A DNA stretch of 64,000 nt from the NCBI GenBank assembly GCA_017516765.1, contig JAFXBE010000019.1, positions 84,895 through 148,894 of the forward strand, written 5' to 3'. The notes beneath the pieces were generated by a model. That model did not search any database and was not told the origin of the DNA. It saw nothing but the letters and a program-made list of their open reading frames with translations. This DNA is from Clostridia bacterium (GTDB lineage: Bacteria; Bacillota; Clostridia; Christensenellales; Aristaeellaceae). This document shows positions 43,307 through 51,569 of this stretch, piece after piece. Position 1 is the stretch's first letter. Each line of letters starts with the position of its first letter. The position numbers and the translations under genes were made by a program.

Positions 43307-44280
43307 TGGTCGCGCAGCATCAGCCGCTGCAGCTCTTCATAGGGGATTTTCCATAGGTCGTCCTCACGGACAAGCCATAGGGGATAGGCGGGACAATGAT
43401 ACTCCTGACCACCGGTCCGGTAGGCGATATCCAGCGTAACGGTTCCGCGTGTGCTGCCGGCAGTGGAATGACCGGCGCTGGCGGAATATGCTGTTAGCGC
43501 TGCACAGTTTTCCAGAGCTTCTACGAAAGCAGAAAACGAAGGTTTTTGATCATGCATCGGTGCAGTGAACTGGTACAGCAGTTCGTAATCGCGCAGCTGC
43601 CATGCTTTCAGAATGGTGAGAGCGGTGTTCTGCATTGTCAGCAGCATGGATTCGTTGCGCATCAGGCGTTCTGCCAGACCTGTACGTCCATCGAGGAAAT
43701 AACTGTTGTCCAGTCTGGTGCTGATATCCTGTGTTTGATTATGGGACAGCATCACCTGAACGTACGGATAAGAAAAGTTCTCTGTGATGGTAGCTACAAG
43801 GCTTTGCATGGTCAGCTTCCTTCGAAGGGGAGCTTCTGTTCTCCATACAGGATCATCCTTCCAGTTCTGAGGAATGCCATCGTTGAGAATATCCTCACTG
43901 AAGGTGATGAATAGCGTATCCTCCGAGGAATGCACGTTCAGGACGGTTGCATTGTGGGGGAACAGCCGCTTCAACTCCGTATGCGAGGCCTGCGGGCCTG
44001 CCAGCAACTGGCGTACAGCAATGATCTCCGGGCTTTCGTCCCGTGGTACAGAGACAACACGGGTTTCACTGCTGAGCATATCGCTTTGTTCATAGCGGTA
44101 GAAAAGAGTGATCTCTAATTTGTCCGCATCTTTGTCCGAAGCGGTGGCAGGATGGAGTTCCATGGGTAAGCCAGGTACCGGTGTGGCCTCTGCACGTGCC
44201 AGAGGGTTGGAGGCGAGGGCGCATGAAGAGAGCAGAAAAAGAAGGGCAAGGCAGGAGAAAAGCAGAATAATCCGTTTCAT
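43303..44280 (-). CDS. GerMN-domain lipoprotein (smaller)
   Basis: A 325-residue lipoprotein with signal MKRIILLFSCLALLFLLSSC (lipobox LSSC, lipid on Cys20). The GerMN-like domain covers about 50-170 (ITLFYRYEQSD, AVRQLLAGPQASHTELKRLFPHNATVLNV, LFITFSEDIL). The rest, about 200-325, has an NTF2-like feel (LTILKAWQLRDYELLYQFTAP, WLVREDDLWKIPY). It begins 12 bases after the histidine kinase stop, with GGAGG before the ATG. The order kinase, then GerMN lipoprotein, resembles MtrB-LpqB of actinobacteria, where LpqB modulates the kinase; this parallel is inference. Confidence 0.75.
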   Translation of the reverse strand: MKRIILLFSCLALLFLLSSCALASNPLARAEATPVPGLPMELHPATASDKDADKLEITLFYRYEQSDMLSSETRVVSVPRDESPEIIAVRQLLAGPQASHTELKRLFPHNATVLNVHSSEDTLFITFSEDILNDGIPQNWKDDPVWRTEAPLRRKLTMQSLVATITENFSYPYVQVMLSHNQTQDISTRLDNSYFLDGRTGLAERLMRNESMLLTMQNTALTILKAWQLRDYELLYQFTAPMHDQKPSFSAFVEALENCAALTAYSASAGHSTAGSTRGTVTLDIAYRTGGQEYHCPAYPLWLVREDDLWKIPYEELQRLMLRDH

Positions 44281-44292
44281 ATCTATTCCTCC

Positions 44293-45750
44293 TTACCCCT
44301 GATGGATCGGCAGTTCGACAGTAAATGTCGATCCGTGACCCTCTTCGCTTTCTACAGATACGCTGCCGCCGTGCGCCAGAACCATCTGATGCACGATGCT
44401 GAGCCCCAGTCCGGTGCCGCCGGTTTCCCGGCTGCGGGCTTTGTCGACGCGGTAGAATCTTTCAAAAATATGCGCCTGATCCTCCTTGGGAATGCCGGGC
44501 CCGTTATCGGTAATGGTCAGCACTGCATCATGCCCGGAACGTACCAGACGTACGCGCACGCTGCCGCCTTCCTGCGTGTACTTCAATGCGTTTTCCATCA
44601 GATTGTAAACAACCTGTGTCAGCTTCGCATTATCGGCGTACATCTCGCAACGGTCGTTCAGGGATAGCTTCAGCTCCTGATTGTTCTTCTCGGCAACCGG
44701 TTCCAAACGATGCGCGGTATCGGTTACAACCTGGGCAAGACTGAAGGTGCTGCGGTTCAGGCGCATGGTTTTGGAATCCATGCTGACCAAAGTGAGCAGA
44801 TCGCCGATAATCAGATTCAGCCGGTCGATCTCTTTGTTGATGTCTGTTAAGAATTCGGTGCGCATTTCGGCTTCCATCTCCGGCTGGTAGATGATGCTTT
44901 CAAGCAGGATCTTCATGGTTGCCAATGGTGTCTTCAGCTCGTGGCTGGCATTGGAAACAAACTGGTTGCGGCTCTTGTCGAGCATTTCCAGTTTTTCGGA
45001 CATGGTATTGAAGGTCTCGGAAAGCCTGCGTAATTCGCCGCTGCCTTTCACCGGTACGCGTACGGATAGGTCGCCGTGACCCATTCGCTGGATACTCCGG
45101 GTCAGGGATGCGATGGGTTTTGTGATGATCCGGGAGAAGAACATAGCCAAAAGAAAAGCGGCTGCGGCGGCGATCAGGAAGTACATGACCATTTGGTTCT
45201 GTAGGTCGAACAGCCGCTGCATCATATCCTGAATAGGGGAGGACAGCACCAAAACACCGATCACCTTTCCGCCATGGGAAAGGGCAGCGGTGCAGTAACT
45301 GACCCATTGGGCATCTTCGTTATAGGGCTGCCAGAAGCGGCGGCTGCCGTTTGTACCTTCATCAAGCATATGCACGCCGTAATCGGCGGTTTTTCCGGTC
45401 GCCAAAATGCCAACCACCTCCGGGATGGTCAGCCTTGTGCCATTCAGTTGCAAAAAAGTATCGGCTTGTACTTTGCCGCTTTCGTCAAGCACCATCAGTC
45501 TGGATCCCAGCTCGCCACCGGCAGCGGTAAGGTGCTGGTGCAGTTCTTCCATCCTTGCCTGTGCAAACAGGTTCTCTGTCTCGACTGCCAGTCGATCGGC
45601 AGCGATGCGCTCCTGCCGTTCCCTGTCATCAAACAAAGAATCGCCTACCAGCCCAATGAGGGAGGTCGCTACTGCGTAGTAGCTCGCTCCGACAATGAGC
45701 AGGAAGACGAATAGGATCTTCCATCGAATGGAAGTGAATGGATTGTTAAT
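44293..45750 (-). CDS. Sensor histidine kinase (non-standard start)
   Basis: A membrane kinase paired with the response regulator just upstream. Using the 45750 start: span 1 about 10-33, extracellular sensor domain about 40-180, span 2 about 188-206, HAMP about 207-260, HisKA with the phosphorylated His270 in SNASHELKTPLA, and an ATPase domain with NLMENALKYT, DNGPGIP and GGTGLGLSI. The start is unclear: no ATG, GTG or TTG lies in frame between the regulator's stop and span 1. An ATT at 45750-45748 overlaps that stop and is used here. The only in-frame ATGs (45867, 45852) lie over 100 bases inside the regulator gene. Confidence 0.82.
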   Translation of the reverse strand: MNNPFTSIRWKILFVFLLIVGASYYAVATSLIGLVGDSLFDDRERQERIAADRLAVETENLFAQARMEELHQHLTAAGGELGSRLMVLDESGKVQADTFLQLNGTRLTIPEVVGILATGKTADYGVHMLDEGTNGSRRFWQPYNEDAQWVSYCTAALSHGGKVIGVLVLSSPIQDMMQRLFDLQNQMVMYFLIAAAAAFLLAMFFSRIITKPIASLTRSIQRMGHGDLSVRVPVKGSGELRRLSETFNTMSEKLEMLDKSRNQFVSNASHELKTPLATMKILLESIIYQPEMEAEMRTEFLTDINKEIDRLNLIIGDLLTLVSMDSKTMRLNRSTFSLAQVVTDTAHRLEPVAEKNNQELKLSLNDRCEMYADNAKLTQVVYNLMENALKYTQEGGSVRVRLVRSGHDAVLTITDNGPGIPKEDQAHIFERFYRVDKARSRETGGTGLGLSIVHQMVLAHGGSVSVESEEGHGSTFTVELPIHQG

Positions 45751-46438
45751 CTTTGTCCGTGAAATAGTAGCCAGCTCCCCACTTGGTGAAGATAAACTCC
45801 GGTTGGGCGGGATTGCGCTCGATTTTTTCGCGGAGTCTGCGGATGTGAACATCCACCGTGCGCGCATCGCCGGCGTAGTCGTATTTCCAGACGGTTTTCA
45901 ACAGCTTTTCACGGCTGAAGACTTCGCCGCGGTTATTCACAAACACCTGCAGCAGATCGAATTCCTTGGCAGTAAGCCTTACTTCGGTGCCGGCAAGGGT
46001 TACCGATCTGTTTACGATATTGATCTCCATATCGTGTACACGGATGGTTTTGCGGGTGTTGCTTTGGGCAGAACCGGCAGTACGGCGCAGAATGGTTTTG
46101 ATGCGGGCCTTTACTTCCAGAATATTAAACGGCTTTGTCATGTAATCATCCGCGCCGTATTCCAATCCCAGGATCTTGTCGATCTGTTCGCCCTTGGCAG
46201 TAAGCATAATGATCGGTACATTGCTATGCTCACGAATGCGTTGACAAACGGTGATGCCGTCGATTTTGGGCAGCATCACATCCAGAAGGATAAAATCATA
46301 ATGCCCGGCAAAAAACTTATTGAGCGCTTCTTCACCGTCTGCAGCAGAATCTGTTTCGAAGCCTTCCTGTTCAAGCGTATATTTCAAGCCTTTGATGATC
46401 AGTGGTTCGTCGTCAACGAGGAGAATACACTTTGCCAT
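45746..46438 (-). CDS. OmpR/PhoB-family response regulator
   Basis: A 230-residue two-domain regulator. The receiver has the DD pair (VDDEPL), the phosphorylated Asp in FILLDVMLP, MLTAKG and the Lys in YMTKPFN. The C-terminal winged helix has LTAKEFDLLQVFVNN, VFSREKLLKTVW, and ends DVHIRRLREKIE...KWGAGYYF, typical of OmpR-class proteins. ATG 46438 follows GGAAGAGG. Its own promoter lies upstream. The kinase gene starts at or before its stop codon. Targets are unknown. Confidence 0.94.
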   Translation of the reverse strand: MAKCILLVDDEPLIIKGLKYTLEQEGFETDSAADGEEALNKFFAGHYDFILLDVMLPKIDGITVCQRIREHSNVPIIMLTAKGEQIDKILGLEYGADDYMTKPFNILEVKARIKTILRRTAGSAQSNTRKTIRVHDMEINIVNRSVTLAGTEVRLTAKEFDLLQVFVNNRGEVFSREKLLKTVWKYDYAGDARTVDVHIRRLREKIERNPAQPEFIFTKWGAGYYFTDKD

Positions 46439-46504
46439 TGGCCTCTTCCTTTCTTCCATACTGCGTCGCAATGCGAAAAGCTCGTTATTTTGCGAACTAA
46501 TTAC

Positions 46505-46532
46505 ATTGTAAACGGAAATGTAAAAAAGTCAA
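46505..46532 (-). promoter_or_regulatory. Promoter of the two-component/GerMN/CapA genes
   Basis: On the minus strand TTGACT (46532-46527) and TACAAT (46510-46505) are 16 bases apart, giving a leader of about 60 bases before the regulator gene. Confidence 0.75.
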
Positions 46533-46572
46533 GGGGAAATGAAACAAAAAATTCATAATTTTTCATTTCGAA

Positions 46573-48474
46573 TCAGCGCGGCGCACCCTTCAGATAGGTA
46601 TAGCGGACGATCAGCCAGGGCTTGTTGTTATACATGCCGTATGCATCGGCATACAAATCATAGCTCGTACCTTCTACCCATTCGGTTTTTGAGGCATTCT
46701 CCACGTAGATCAGCAGGGGGGAATCCTCGGTACCCACGTTCATAAAGGCGCGCTGAGGCTTGGTGGTCTCGATGCTGGTGATAACGCCCGGACAGTAATA
46801 AATCTGCGGTTTTGCCTTACGCAGTTCGATATTGTCCATCAGGTCGGTATATTCCTGGACGATAGGCCATGCAACGGTCGAATAATTATCAATGTTGGGT
46901 ACGTAGTATACGACGTGTTCTACCCGGGTCTGCTTTTTGTTGGGATAATCGGCTGTTATAACGATGGTATGATCGCCGATGTGATCAAACACCGCCTTGA
47001 AGGTAAAGGAACCGTCCGTGTCCACATTGGTGATGTCAAGATCTGTGTAGGGCGAAAGAACCTTGACAACGGCACCGGGAAGAGTGGTGGCGCGGATCGT
47101 CATGGTACGGCTGGGGTCTGAAGAGGAACTACCGATATCGGATGCCAGATCCAGAGGAATCTCCTGTTTTTCGCGGTGCAAAGTAACGGTTGTGCTGTTT
47201 TCGCGGCAGTACTGGCTTCGCACTACGATCTCAAACTCGTTGTCGCCGATTGGCTGAACCGTTGCGTTATAACTTACCTTACCGCCTTCGGTGTTCACCA
47301 GGTCGCTGTAATCTTCACCGTTGATGGTTACGGTGCTGCCTTCGCGCACGTAAAATACGATCGTATACAGCGCGGTGCTGACGACCTTATAGTTGGAATC
47401 CGGTGTGTCCAGCTCGATAGGGGAAAGCGGAATATCAATATCATAGGCAAGCGGCTCAAGCGGAGTCTGTTTGCCCGAATCGGAGACGAGGAAAGGCGAT
47501 ACCGTTACCGTCATCGTTTCCTGCAGATAATCCAGCTGATCGTCGTACCAGAGGTGGTCGGGAATATCGAAGGTTGCAACGCCGCCGGTTACGATGGCGG
47601 TCATATGCAACTCACGTATGATAATACGCTGGTTCTCTTCGCCGGGAATAGTAACGGTATGGGCGGCAAGGTCGTTGCGGATGGTGGGGATCACCGTGGC
47701 TTTGAGAACATCATCATCGGATTTTGGCGTAAACAGTTTGGGAAGCACCATCAAAGCGACCAAGGCAAAACCGCATACGAGAACGGTGATCAGGAGCGTA
47801 CGCAGAATGCGCCGGAAACGGCTTCTTCTTGGCTTGCGGTGAATATGGGTGTCGCCGGAAAAGCGTTCGTACCCACTTCCGCGTTCAGAAGGGGGGAGAT
47901 ATTCACTGGTGTACAGGTAACTATCGTATACGGTTTGTCCTTCGTCGGGCTTGCGGATGGGTTCTTCCGCATCGGACTGCCGATACAGCGATTCTTGAGA
48001 ATCCGTTTCGTAGGTGGTTCGGTATTTGGCAGAGTATGGCCTTCGCACATTGGGTTTTTCTTCTGCTCCGGAAAAATCTGTTGTAACCGGGCGGCCGGGT
48101 GTTGCCGAATCGCCGCTGTATGTAGAAAAGAAAGTGCTGCGATTGCTTGATGTGCGCACCGATGGGCCGGTGGGAGCCGTTATCTGCTGCTCGGAATCCA
48201 TACGAAGCCTGCGTTGCTGTGCCTCGCCGTTCAGCTTGCGGGCTTTCAGGCTGACCATTTCGGAAGCAAGCGCGTCGCGGGGATCGTCTGTGGTTTCGGT
48301 GGAACCATCACGATCTACACGGATGTAGCTTTTGGGCTTTTCCTGATCTTTCAGCTCGTGTTGCCAGGGTGCGACACCGGTGCTGGAATATTCATCTTCC
48401 GGGAGCTCGGCACCGCAATAGATGCAGTGCGGCATTCCCGCACGGTTCCATTTCGCACATTCGGGGCATTTCAT
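46573..48474 (-). CDS. Zinc-ribbon membrane protein with extracellular Ig-like domains
   Basis: A 633-residue protein. It starts with a zinc ribbon (CPEC at 3-6 and CIYC at 17-20), then a disordered, Ser/Arg-rich cytosolic part to about residue 225, one membrane span (about 229-248), and about 380 residues outside. The outer part looks like consecutive beta-sandwich modules: TVTINGEDYSDL, RTMTIRATTLPGAVVKV and DGSFTFKAVFDHIGDHTIVI. The latter resemble bacterial Ig-like repeats. The family is known only as zinc-ribbon membrane proteins; ligand unknown. It follows a small acidic protein gene after 25 bases. Confidence 0.75.
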   Translation of the reverse strand: MKCPECAKWNRAGMPHCIYCGAELPEDEYSSTGVAPWQHELKDQEKPKSYIRVDRDGSTETTDDPRDALASEMVSLKARKLNGEAQQRRLRMDSEQQITAPTGPSVRTSSNRSTFFSTYSGDSATPGRPVTTDFSGAEEKPNVRRPYSAKYRTTYETDSQESLYRQSDAEEPIRKPDEGQTVYDSYLYTSEYLPPSERGSGYERFSGDTHIHRKPRRSRFRRILRTLLITVLVCGFALVALMVLPKLFTPKSDDDVLKATVIPTIRNDLAAHTVTIPGEENQRIIIRELHMTAIVTGGVATFDIPDHLWYDDQLDYLQETMTVTVSPFLVSDSGKQTPLEPLAYDIDIPLSPIELDTPDSNYKVVSTALYTIVFYVREGSTVTINGEDYSDLVNTEGGKVSYNATVQPIGDNEFEIVVRSQYCRENSTTVTLHREKQEIPLDLASDIGSSSSDPSRTMTIRATTLPGAVVKVLSPYTDLDITNVDTDGSFTFKAVFDHIGDHTIVITADYPNKKQTRVEHVVYYVPNIDNYSTVAWPIVQEYTDLMDNIELRKAKPQIYYCPGVITSIETTKPQRAFMNVGTEDSPLLIYVENASKTEWVEGTSYDLYADAYGMYNNKPWLIVRYTYLKGAPR

Positions 48475-48499
48475 ATGAAGGAACAGCTCCTTTCACGGA

Positions 48500-48802
48500 T
48501 CACAGGTATTCTGCCTGCAGCTCCATGTATCGGTTAAGCAAAGATGCGATGACCATATCGTCGTCGCTTTCGTTGGGGTGGTCGGACAGGAAAGCATCAT
48601 AGATAAATTCGAATGCTTCATCCTCGTCATATTCATTTTCGCCGAGTTCGTCGTTCTCGTCAAGTACTCCGGTCACCCGCATAAAATGCAGATCGTATGT
48701 AAGAAAGCTGCTTACGATCTGCTCCAACCGGTCGGACAAAGCACGGAATTCTTTGGTATTCATACGTTCCAGCAACCATTGAAGATTCTGCTGCATTTCC
48801 AT
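48500..48802 (-). CDS. Small acidic helical protein
   Basis: A 100-residue soluble, mostly helical protein (QQNLQWLLERMNTKEFRALSDRLEQIV), with an acidic middle rich in Glu, Asp and Asn (DENDELGENEYDEDEAFEF). The ATG at 48802 is chosen because AAGGAG lies 7 bases upstream; earlier in-frame ATGs lack this. It lies 95 bases downstream of rplS and 25 bases before the zinc-ribbon membrane protein gene. I recognise no family. Confidence 0.65.
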   Translation of the reverse strand: MEMQQNLQWLLERMNTKEFRALSDRLEQIVSSFLTYDLHFMRVTGVLDENDELGENEYDEDEAFEFIYDAFLSDHPNESDDDMVIASLLNRYMELQAEYL

Positions 48803-48856
48803 ATTGAAACTCCTTATTGACATTGAAAGGAAGAAAAAGTTTACATGATATACCAA

Positions 48857-48883
48857 AGAGCCGCCCGACATGCGGACGGCTCT
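48857..48883 (-). terminator. Hairpin after rplS
   Basis: AGAGCCG-C-CCG (48857-48867) faces CGG-A-CGGCTCT (48873-48883), so a 10-bp stem has one mismatch. Only a short TTT follows on the minus strand, so it is probably a partial terminator. Confidence 0.55.
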
Positions 48884-48897
48884 GTTTGGCAATACGC

Positions 48898-49248
48898 TTA
48901 CACGCGCTTGGCTTCCTTGATCTTCGCAGCCTTGCCTTGCAGATTGCGCAGATAGTAGAGCTTTGCACGACGCACCTTACCCTTGCGAATCACTTCGATG
49001 TGGTCAACGCGGGGGGAGTGCACGGGGAAAGTACGCTCAACGCCGATACCGTAGGAAACACGGCGTACGGTGAACGTCTCGCGGATGCTGCCGTTGCGCT
49101 TGGCGATAACGGTGCCTTCGAAAGCCTGCAGACGTTCGCGGCTACCTTCTACAACCTTCACGAAAACGCGAACGGTGTCACCGATATTGAATGCGGGCAT
49201 ATCGGTGCGGAGCTGTTCCTTCTCGATGGAACGAATGATCTCACTCAT
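48898..49248 (-). CDS. rplS: Ribosomal protein L19
   Basis: L19 sits at the interface of the 50S and 30S subunits. The 116-residue protein fits closely: [31 protein letters not shown], the block [26 protein letters not shown], and the end [26 protein letters not shown] 49248 follows AAGGAGG; an earlier ATG in frame does not. It is not next to rpsP/rimM/trmD as in many Firmicutes. Its leader from a strong promoter is about 68 bases; I could not confirm an L19 autoregulatory structure there. Confidence 0.97.
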   Translation of the reverse strand: MSEIIRSIEKEQLRTDMPAFNIGDTVRVFVKVVEGSRERLQAFEGTVIAKRNGSIRETFTVRRVSYGIGVERTFPVHSPRVDHIEVIRKGKVRRAKLYYLRNLQGKAAKIKEAKRV

Positions 49249-49323
49249 TTCATGGGCCTCCTTCCTTCGTAGACGTTCTTGCCCCATGATGAGCAGAGGA
49301 CCGTCCGTATGTCACAGCGATTA

Positions 49324-49353
49324 TTATAACATGAGAATGTTGGTTGTTGCAAT
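49324..49353 (-). promoter_or_regulatory. Promoter of rplS
   Basis: On the minus strand TTGCAA (49353-49348) and a consensus TATAAT (49329-49324) lie 18 bases apart. Confidence 0.8.
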
Positions 49354-49441
49354 AGCTAATACGGAATTTTTCAAAAAAACATTCCCCAAAAAACGCGCAC
49401 ACGAAAACAACAAAAAAACGATTGGATAAAATGTAATTTGC

Positions 49442-49469
49442 TTGACAAACGTGCAAAATCCTGTAGAAT
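49442..49469 (+). promoter_or_regulatory. Promoter of the TetR-family regulator
   Basis: A consensus TTGACA (49442-49447) and TAGAAT (49464-49469) are separated by 16 bases. Confidence 0.75.
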
Positions 49470-49505
49470 TACGCCATAGACATCTGCTTGAAGGGAGGGC
49501 ACCAT

Positions 49506-50090
49506 ATGCCGCCAAAGGTACGTTTTCAGCAGGAAATCATTGTGGATGCAGCTTTCGAACTGGCAAAGACCAATGGTTTGGATGCGATCAATGCACGCTC
49601 TGTAGCCGGCGAAATTGGGTGTTCTACGCAGCCGATTTTCCGTGTGTTCGAGAATATGGATCAATTGAAGAAGCGTGTAATGGAAAAAGCTGTGCAGCAT
49701 TTTGATACCTACATTGCCAAGACACAAAATTCGTCGGAATCCTCGTTTAAATCGGTGGGTATGGCTTATCTGCTCTTTGCAATGAACGAACCGCACCTGT
49801 TCCAGATGGTTTTTCTGCGGTGCTGCAAGAGCTCGGCTGCCAGAGAAAAATACCGCTGCAGCACATATGTGATCGAGACACTGGTTGATAAAGCCGGTTT
49901 CAATACGGAACAAGCCAAGATCATCCAGAGGCATATGTGGATCTATACATACGGTCTGGCCGCTCTTTTGATGACCGGGCAACTGCGTTATGAAAAAGAA
50001 GAACTCAGCGATATGCTTGATATGGAGTATCGTGCGATCGTTTCCGGTTTGTTGTGGGAGAAATCCTGTCAGATCAATCCCCCGGCATGA
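49506..50090 (+). CDS. TetR/AcrR-family transcriptional regulator
   Basis: A 194-residue regulator. The N-terminal DNA-binding helices follow the TetR plan: IIVDAAFELAKTNGLDAINARSVAGEIGCSTQPIFRVFENMDQLKKRV. Here QPIFRVF takes the place of the usual recognition helix QGALYRHF, a WHG-like subgroup. The C-terminal ligand domain has hydrophobic helices (YLLFAMNEPHLFQMVF). ATG 49506 follows AAGGGAGGG. The gene stands alone between two oppositely directed units and ends in a terminator, so its target is not evident; it may regulate distant genes. Confidence 0.88.
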   Translation: MPPKVRFQQEIIVDAAFELAKTNGLDAINARSVAGEIGCSTQPIFRVFENMDQLKKRVMEKAVQHFDTYIAKTQNSSESSFKSVGMAYLLFAMNEPHLFQMVFLRCCKSSAAREKYRCSTYVIETLVDKAGFNTEQAKIIQRHMWIYTYGLAALLMTGQLRYEKEELSDMLDMEYRAIVSGLLWEKSCQINPPA

Positions 50091-50103
50091 TAATCATTTT
50101 GAC

Positions 50104-50133
50104 ACAGCCGGAAGATGACCCGGCTGTACTTTT
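50104..50133 (+). terminator. Terminator after the TetR gene
   Basis: ACAGCCGG (50104-50111) pairs with CCGGCTGT (50120-50127), followed by ACTTTTG. Confidence 0.85.
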
Positions 50134-50140
50134 GTAAAGA

Positions 50141-50176
50141 AAAAAACGCATGTGATTCAAAGAATCGCATGCGCTT
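50141..50176 (-). terminator. Terminator after pduL
   Basis: GCATGTGATTC and GAATCGCATGC form an 11-bp stem with one mismatch and a 3-base loop. On the minus strand a run of T residues follows (the A run at 50141-50146 on the plus strand). Confidence 0.9.
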
Positions 50177-50185
50177 TTTGCGCTG

Positions 50186-50758
50186 CTATTTGATGATTTC
50201 GCCCATGGTGCCGGGGCCTGCGCAGGCAGCATTGGACTCATCGGTGTCGATATGCATGGCCAGAGCATAGCTGTCGCTTACACGAACCACCACATCGCCA
50301 AAGGTGAGGGCGCGGCCTTCGGTTTCAACCTTAACGCTGACAACATCCTTGTCCTTCAGGTCGAATTCGGCGGCATCGGCACAGGTCATGTGGATGTGGC
50401 GCTTGGCGGCGATTACGCCGCAGTCCAGCTCGACTTCGCCGTTGGGGCCTACCAGCTTGCAGGCGCCGGAACCGGCAATATCACCGCTCTCGCGAATGGG
50501 AGCATTGACGCCGATGGAACGGGCATCGGTCAGAGAAATCTCAACCTGAGTGGCGGGGCGCACGGGACCAAGAATGCTGACACCGGTCAGGGTTTTCTTG
50601 GGACCGACAACATCAACGCGCTCGGCGCAGGCAAACTGTCCGGGCTGGGAAAGCATCTTCTTAACGGTCAGCTCGTAGCCGGCGCCAAAGAGGGTTTCCA
50701 GATCCTTCTGGGATACGTGTACGTGACGGGCAGAGGTTTCAACCAGAATCTTTTTCAT
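50186..50758 (-). CDS. pduL: Phosphate propanoyltransferase/acetyltransferase PduL
   Basis: PduL exchanges acyl-CoA and acyl phosphate and is unrelated in fold to Pta. The 190-residue protein keeps both zinc-binding blocks: ARHVHVSQKDLETLFG near the start and AAKRHIHMTCADA near residue 120. It also has VVGPKKTLTGVSILGPVRPATQVEISLTDARSIG and a C-terminal SYALAMHIDTDE. No encapsulation peptide is clear at the N-terminus and no microcompartment shell gene is nearby, so it probably acts in cytosolic acetate formation, perhaps with acetate kinase. GGAAGGAAGG lies upstream of the ATG. Confidence 0.93.
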   Translation of the reverse strand: MKKILVETSARHVHVSQKDLETLFGAGYELTVKKMLSQPGQFACAERVDVVGPKKTLTGVSILGPVRPATQVEISLTDARSIGVNAPIRESGDIAGSGACKLVGPNGEVELDCGVIAAKRHIHMTCADAAEFDLKDKDVVSVKVETEGRALTFGDVVVRVSDSYALAMHIDTDESNAACAGPGTMGEIIK

Positions 50759-50795
50759 TGGAATCAGGCCTTCCTTCCTGAAAATTTCATATTCT

Positions 50796-50823
50796 ATTAT
50801 AGCAGTTTTTGGCGGTTTTGCAA
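50796..50823 (-). promoter_or_regulatory. Promoter of pduL
   Basis: On the minus strand TTGCAA (50823-50818) and TATAAT (50801-50796) lie 16 bases apart. Confidence 0.8.
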
Positions 50824-50854
50824 TGCTTGTGAACAGGAAATCAAATACAGAGCA

Positions 50855-51286
50855 TCAATCGCAGCCTGTGGAGCCAAAGCCGCCCCGGTTGCTGCATTTG
50901 AGTGATTCGACGGTTTCAAAATCGATGGGCTCCATTTTTTTGATGATCCGGAATTGACAGATCCGGTCGCCTTTCTCGATAACTGTGTCCCTCATGGCGA
51001 GCGCAGGCATACCCCAGATATCATCGTCTCCACAGTAGCTGTTGTCGATGATGCCGACAGAATTTGTCTGCAGAATACCGAATTTCATAAAAGTCGAGCT
51101 TCGGGGTGCAAGATGTGCTTCATAGCCCTCGGGAAGCTTCATGCTGACCCCAAGGGAGATGATCCGGAATTCACCGGCTTTCATTTCTACACGTTCGGCG
51201 GCTCGCAGGTCGATCCAGTCGGATTTTCCTTCGATGGGGCAGAGTGGGGGAAGCCCATCGGTGTGGTATTTCATCTGGATTTTCAT
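50855..51286 (-). CDS. dut: dUTP diphosphatase
   Basis: Dut hydrolyses dUTP to dUMP, keeping uracil out of DNA. The 143-residue trimer-type protein has the five motifs: DLRAAE (1), LAPRSSTFMKFG (2; usually LaPRSGLA), NSVGIIDNSYCGDD (3, with the catalytic Asp; Tyr-Cys-Gly replaces the usual Tyr-Arg-Gly), GDRICQFRI (4) and the C-terminal arm NRGGFGSTG (5). ATG 51286 follows GAAGGAG. The variants in motifs 2 and 3 resemble a subgroup in Clostridia and the catalytic residues are kept. Confidence 0.92.
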   Translation of the reverse strand: MKIQMKYHTDGLPPLCPIEGKSDWIDLRAAERVEMKAGEFRIISLGVSMKLPEGYEAHLAPRSSTFMKFGILQTNSVGIIDNSYCGDDDIWGMPALAMRDTVIEKGDRICQFRIIKKMEPIDFETVESLKCSNRGGFGSTGCD

Positions 51287-51338
51287 CAGAATAACTCCTT
51301 CGCTGGTAAGTGCTGCCGGTGTCTGATCCGGCAATATC

Positions 51339-51366
51339 ATTATAGCGCAGCATACTGTCTTTGCAA
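51339..51366 (-). promoter_or_regulatory. Promoter of dut
   Basis: On the minus strand TTGCAA (51366-51361) and TATAAT (51344-51339) lie 16 bases apart. Confidence 0.8.
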
Positions 51367-51458
51367 GGAAAAAACAACCTATTGACAGCCTTCTGAACGC
51401 ATATGACAATCCCACGAAATAATTGGAAAGAAAAGTTAATATTTTAAAAGGAAAACTC

Positions 51459-51486
51459 TTGCAATTTACAAATATTGTGATAGAAT
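51459..51486 (+). promoter_or_regulatory. Promoter of the sipW/tasA-like operon
   Basis: TTGCAA (51459-51464) and TAGAAT (51481-51486) lie 16 bases apart, giving a leader of about 75 bases. The sequence around it is markedly A+T rich. Confidence 0.7.
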
Positions 51487-51569
51487 AAGTTCGTTAGGGA
51501 GAATAGACTCTATATGTAGTAAGAAAATTCTTCCAAATCAATTTTTCAGCACGATACAGGGGGAGTAGC

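Noticed and set aside
41747..44280. A GerM-type germination operon
   Set aside because: The GerMN domains are real, but the genes follow a two-component system and no germination receptor genes are present, so a germination role is not supported.
49249..49317. An L19 autoregulatory leader before rplS
   Set aside because: The short leader shows only weak pairing by eye, and I could not match it to the known structure; a covariance-model search would decide.
50186..50758. A microcompartment locus around pduL
   Set aside because: No shell protein or diol/ethanolamine enzyme genes are nearby, and no clear encapsulation peptide is seen.
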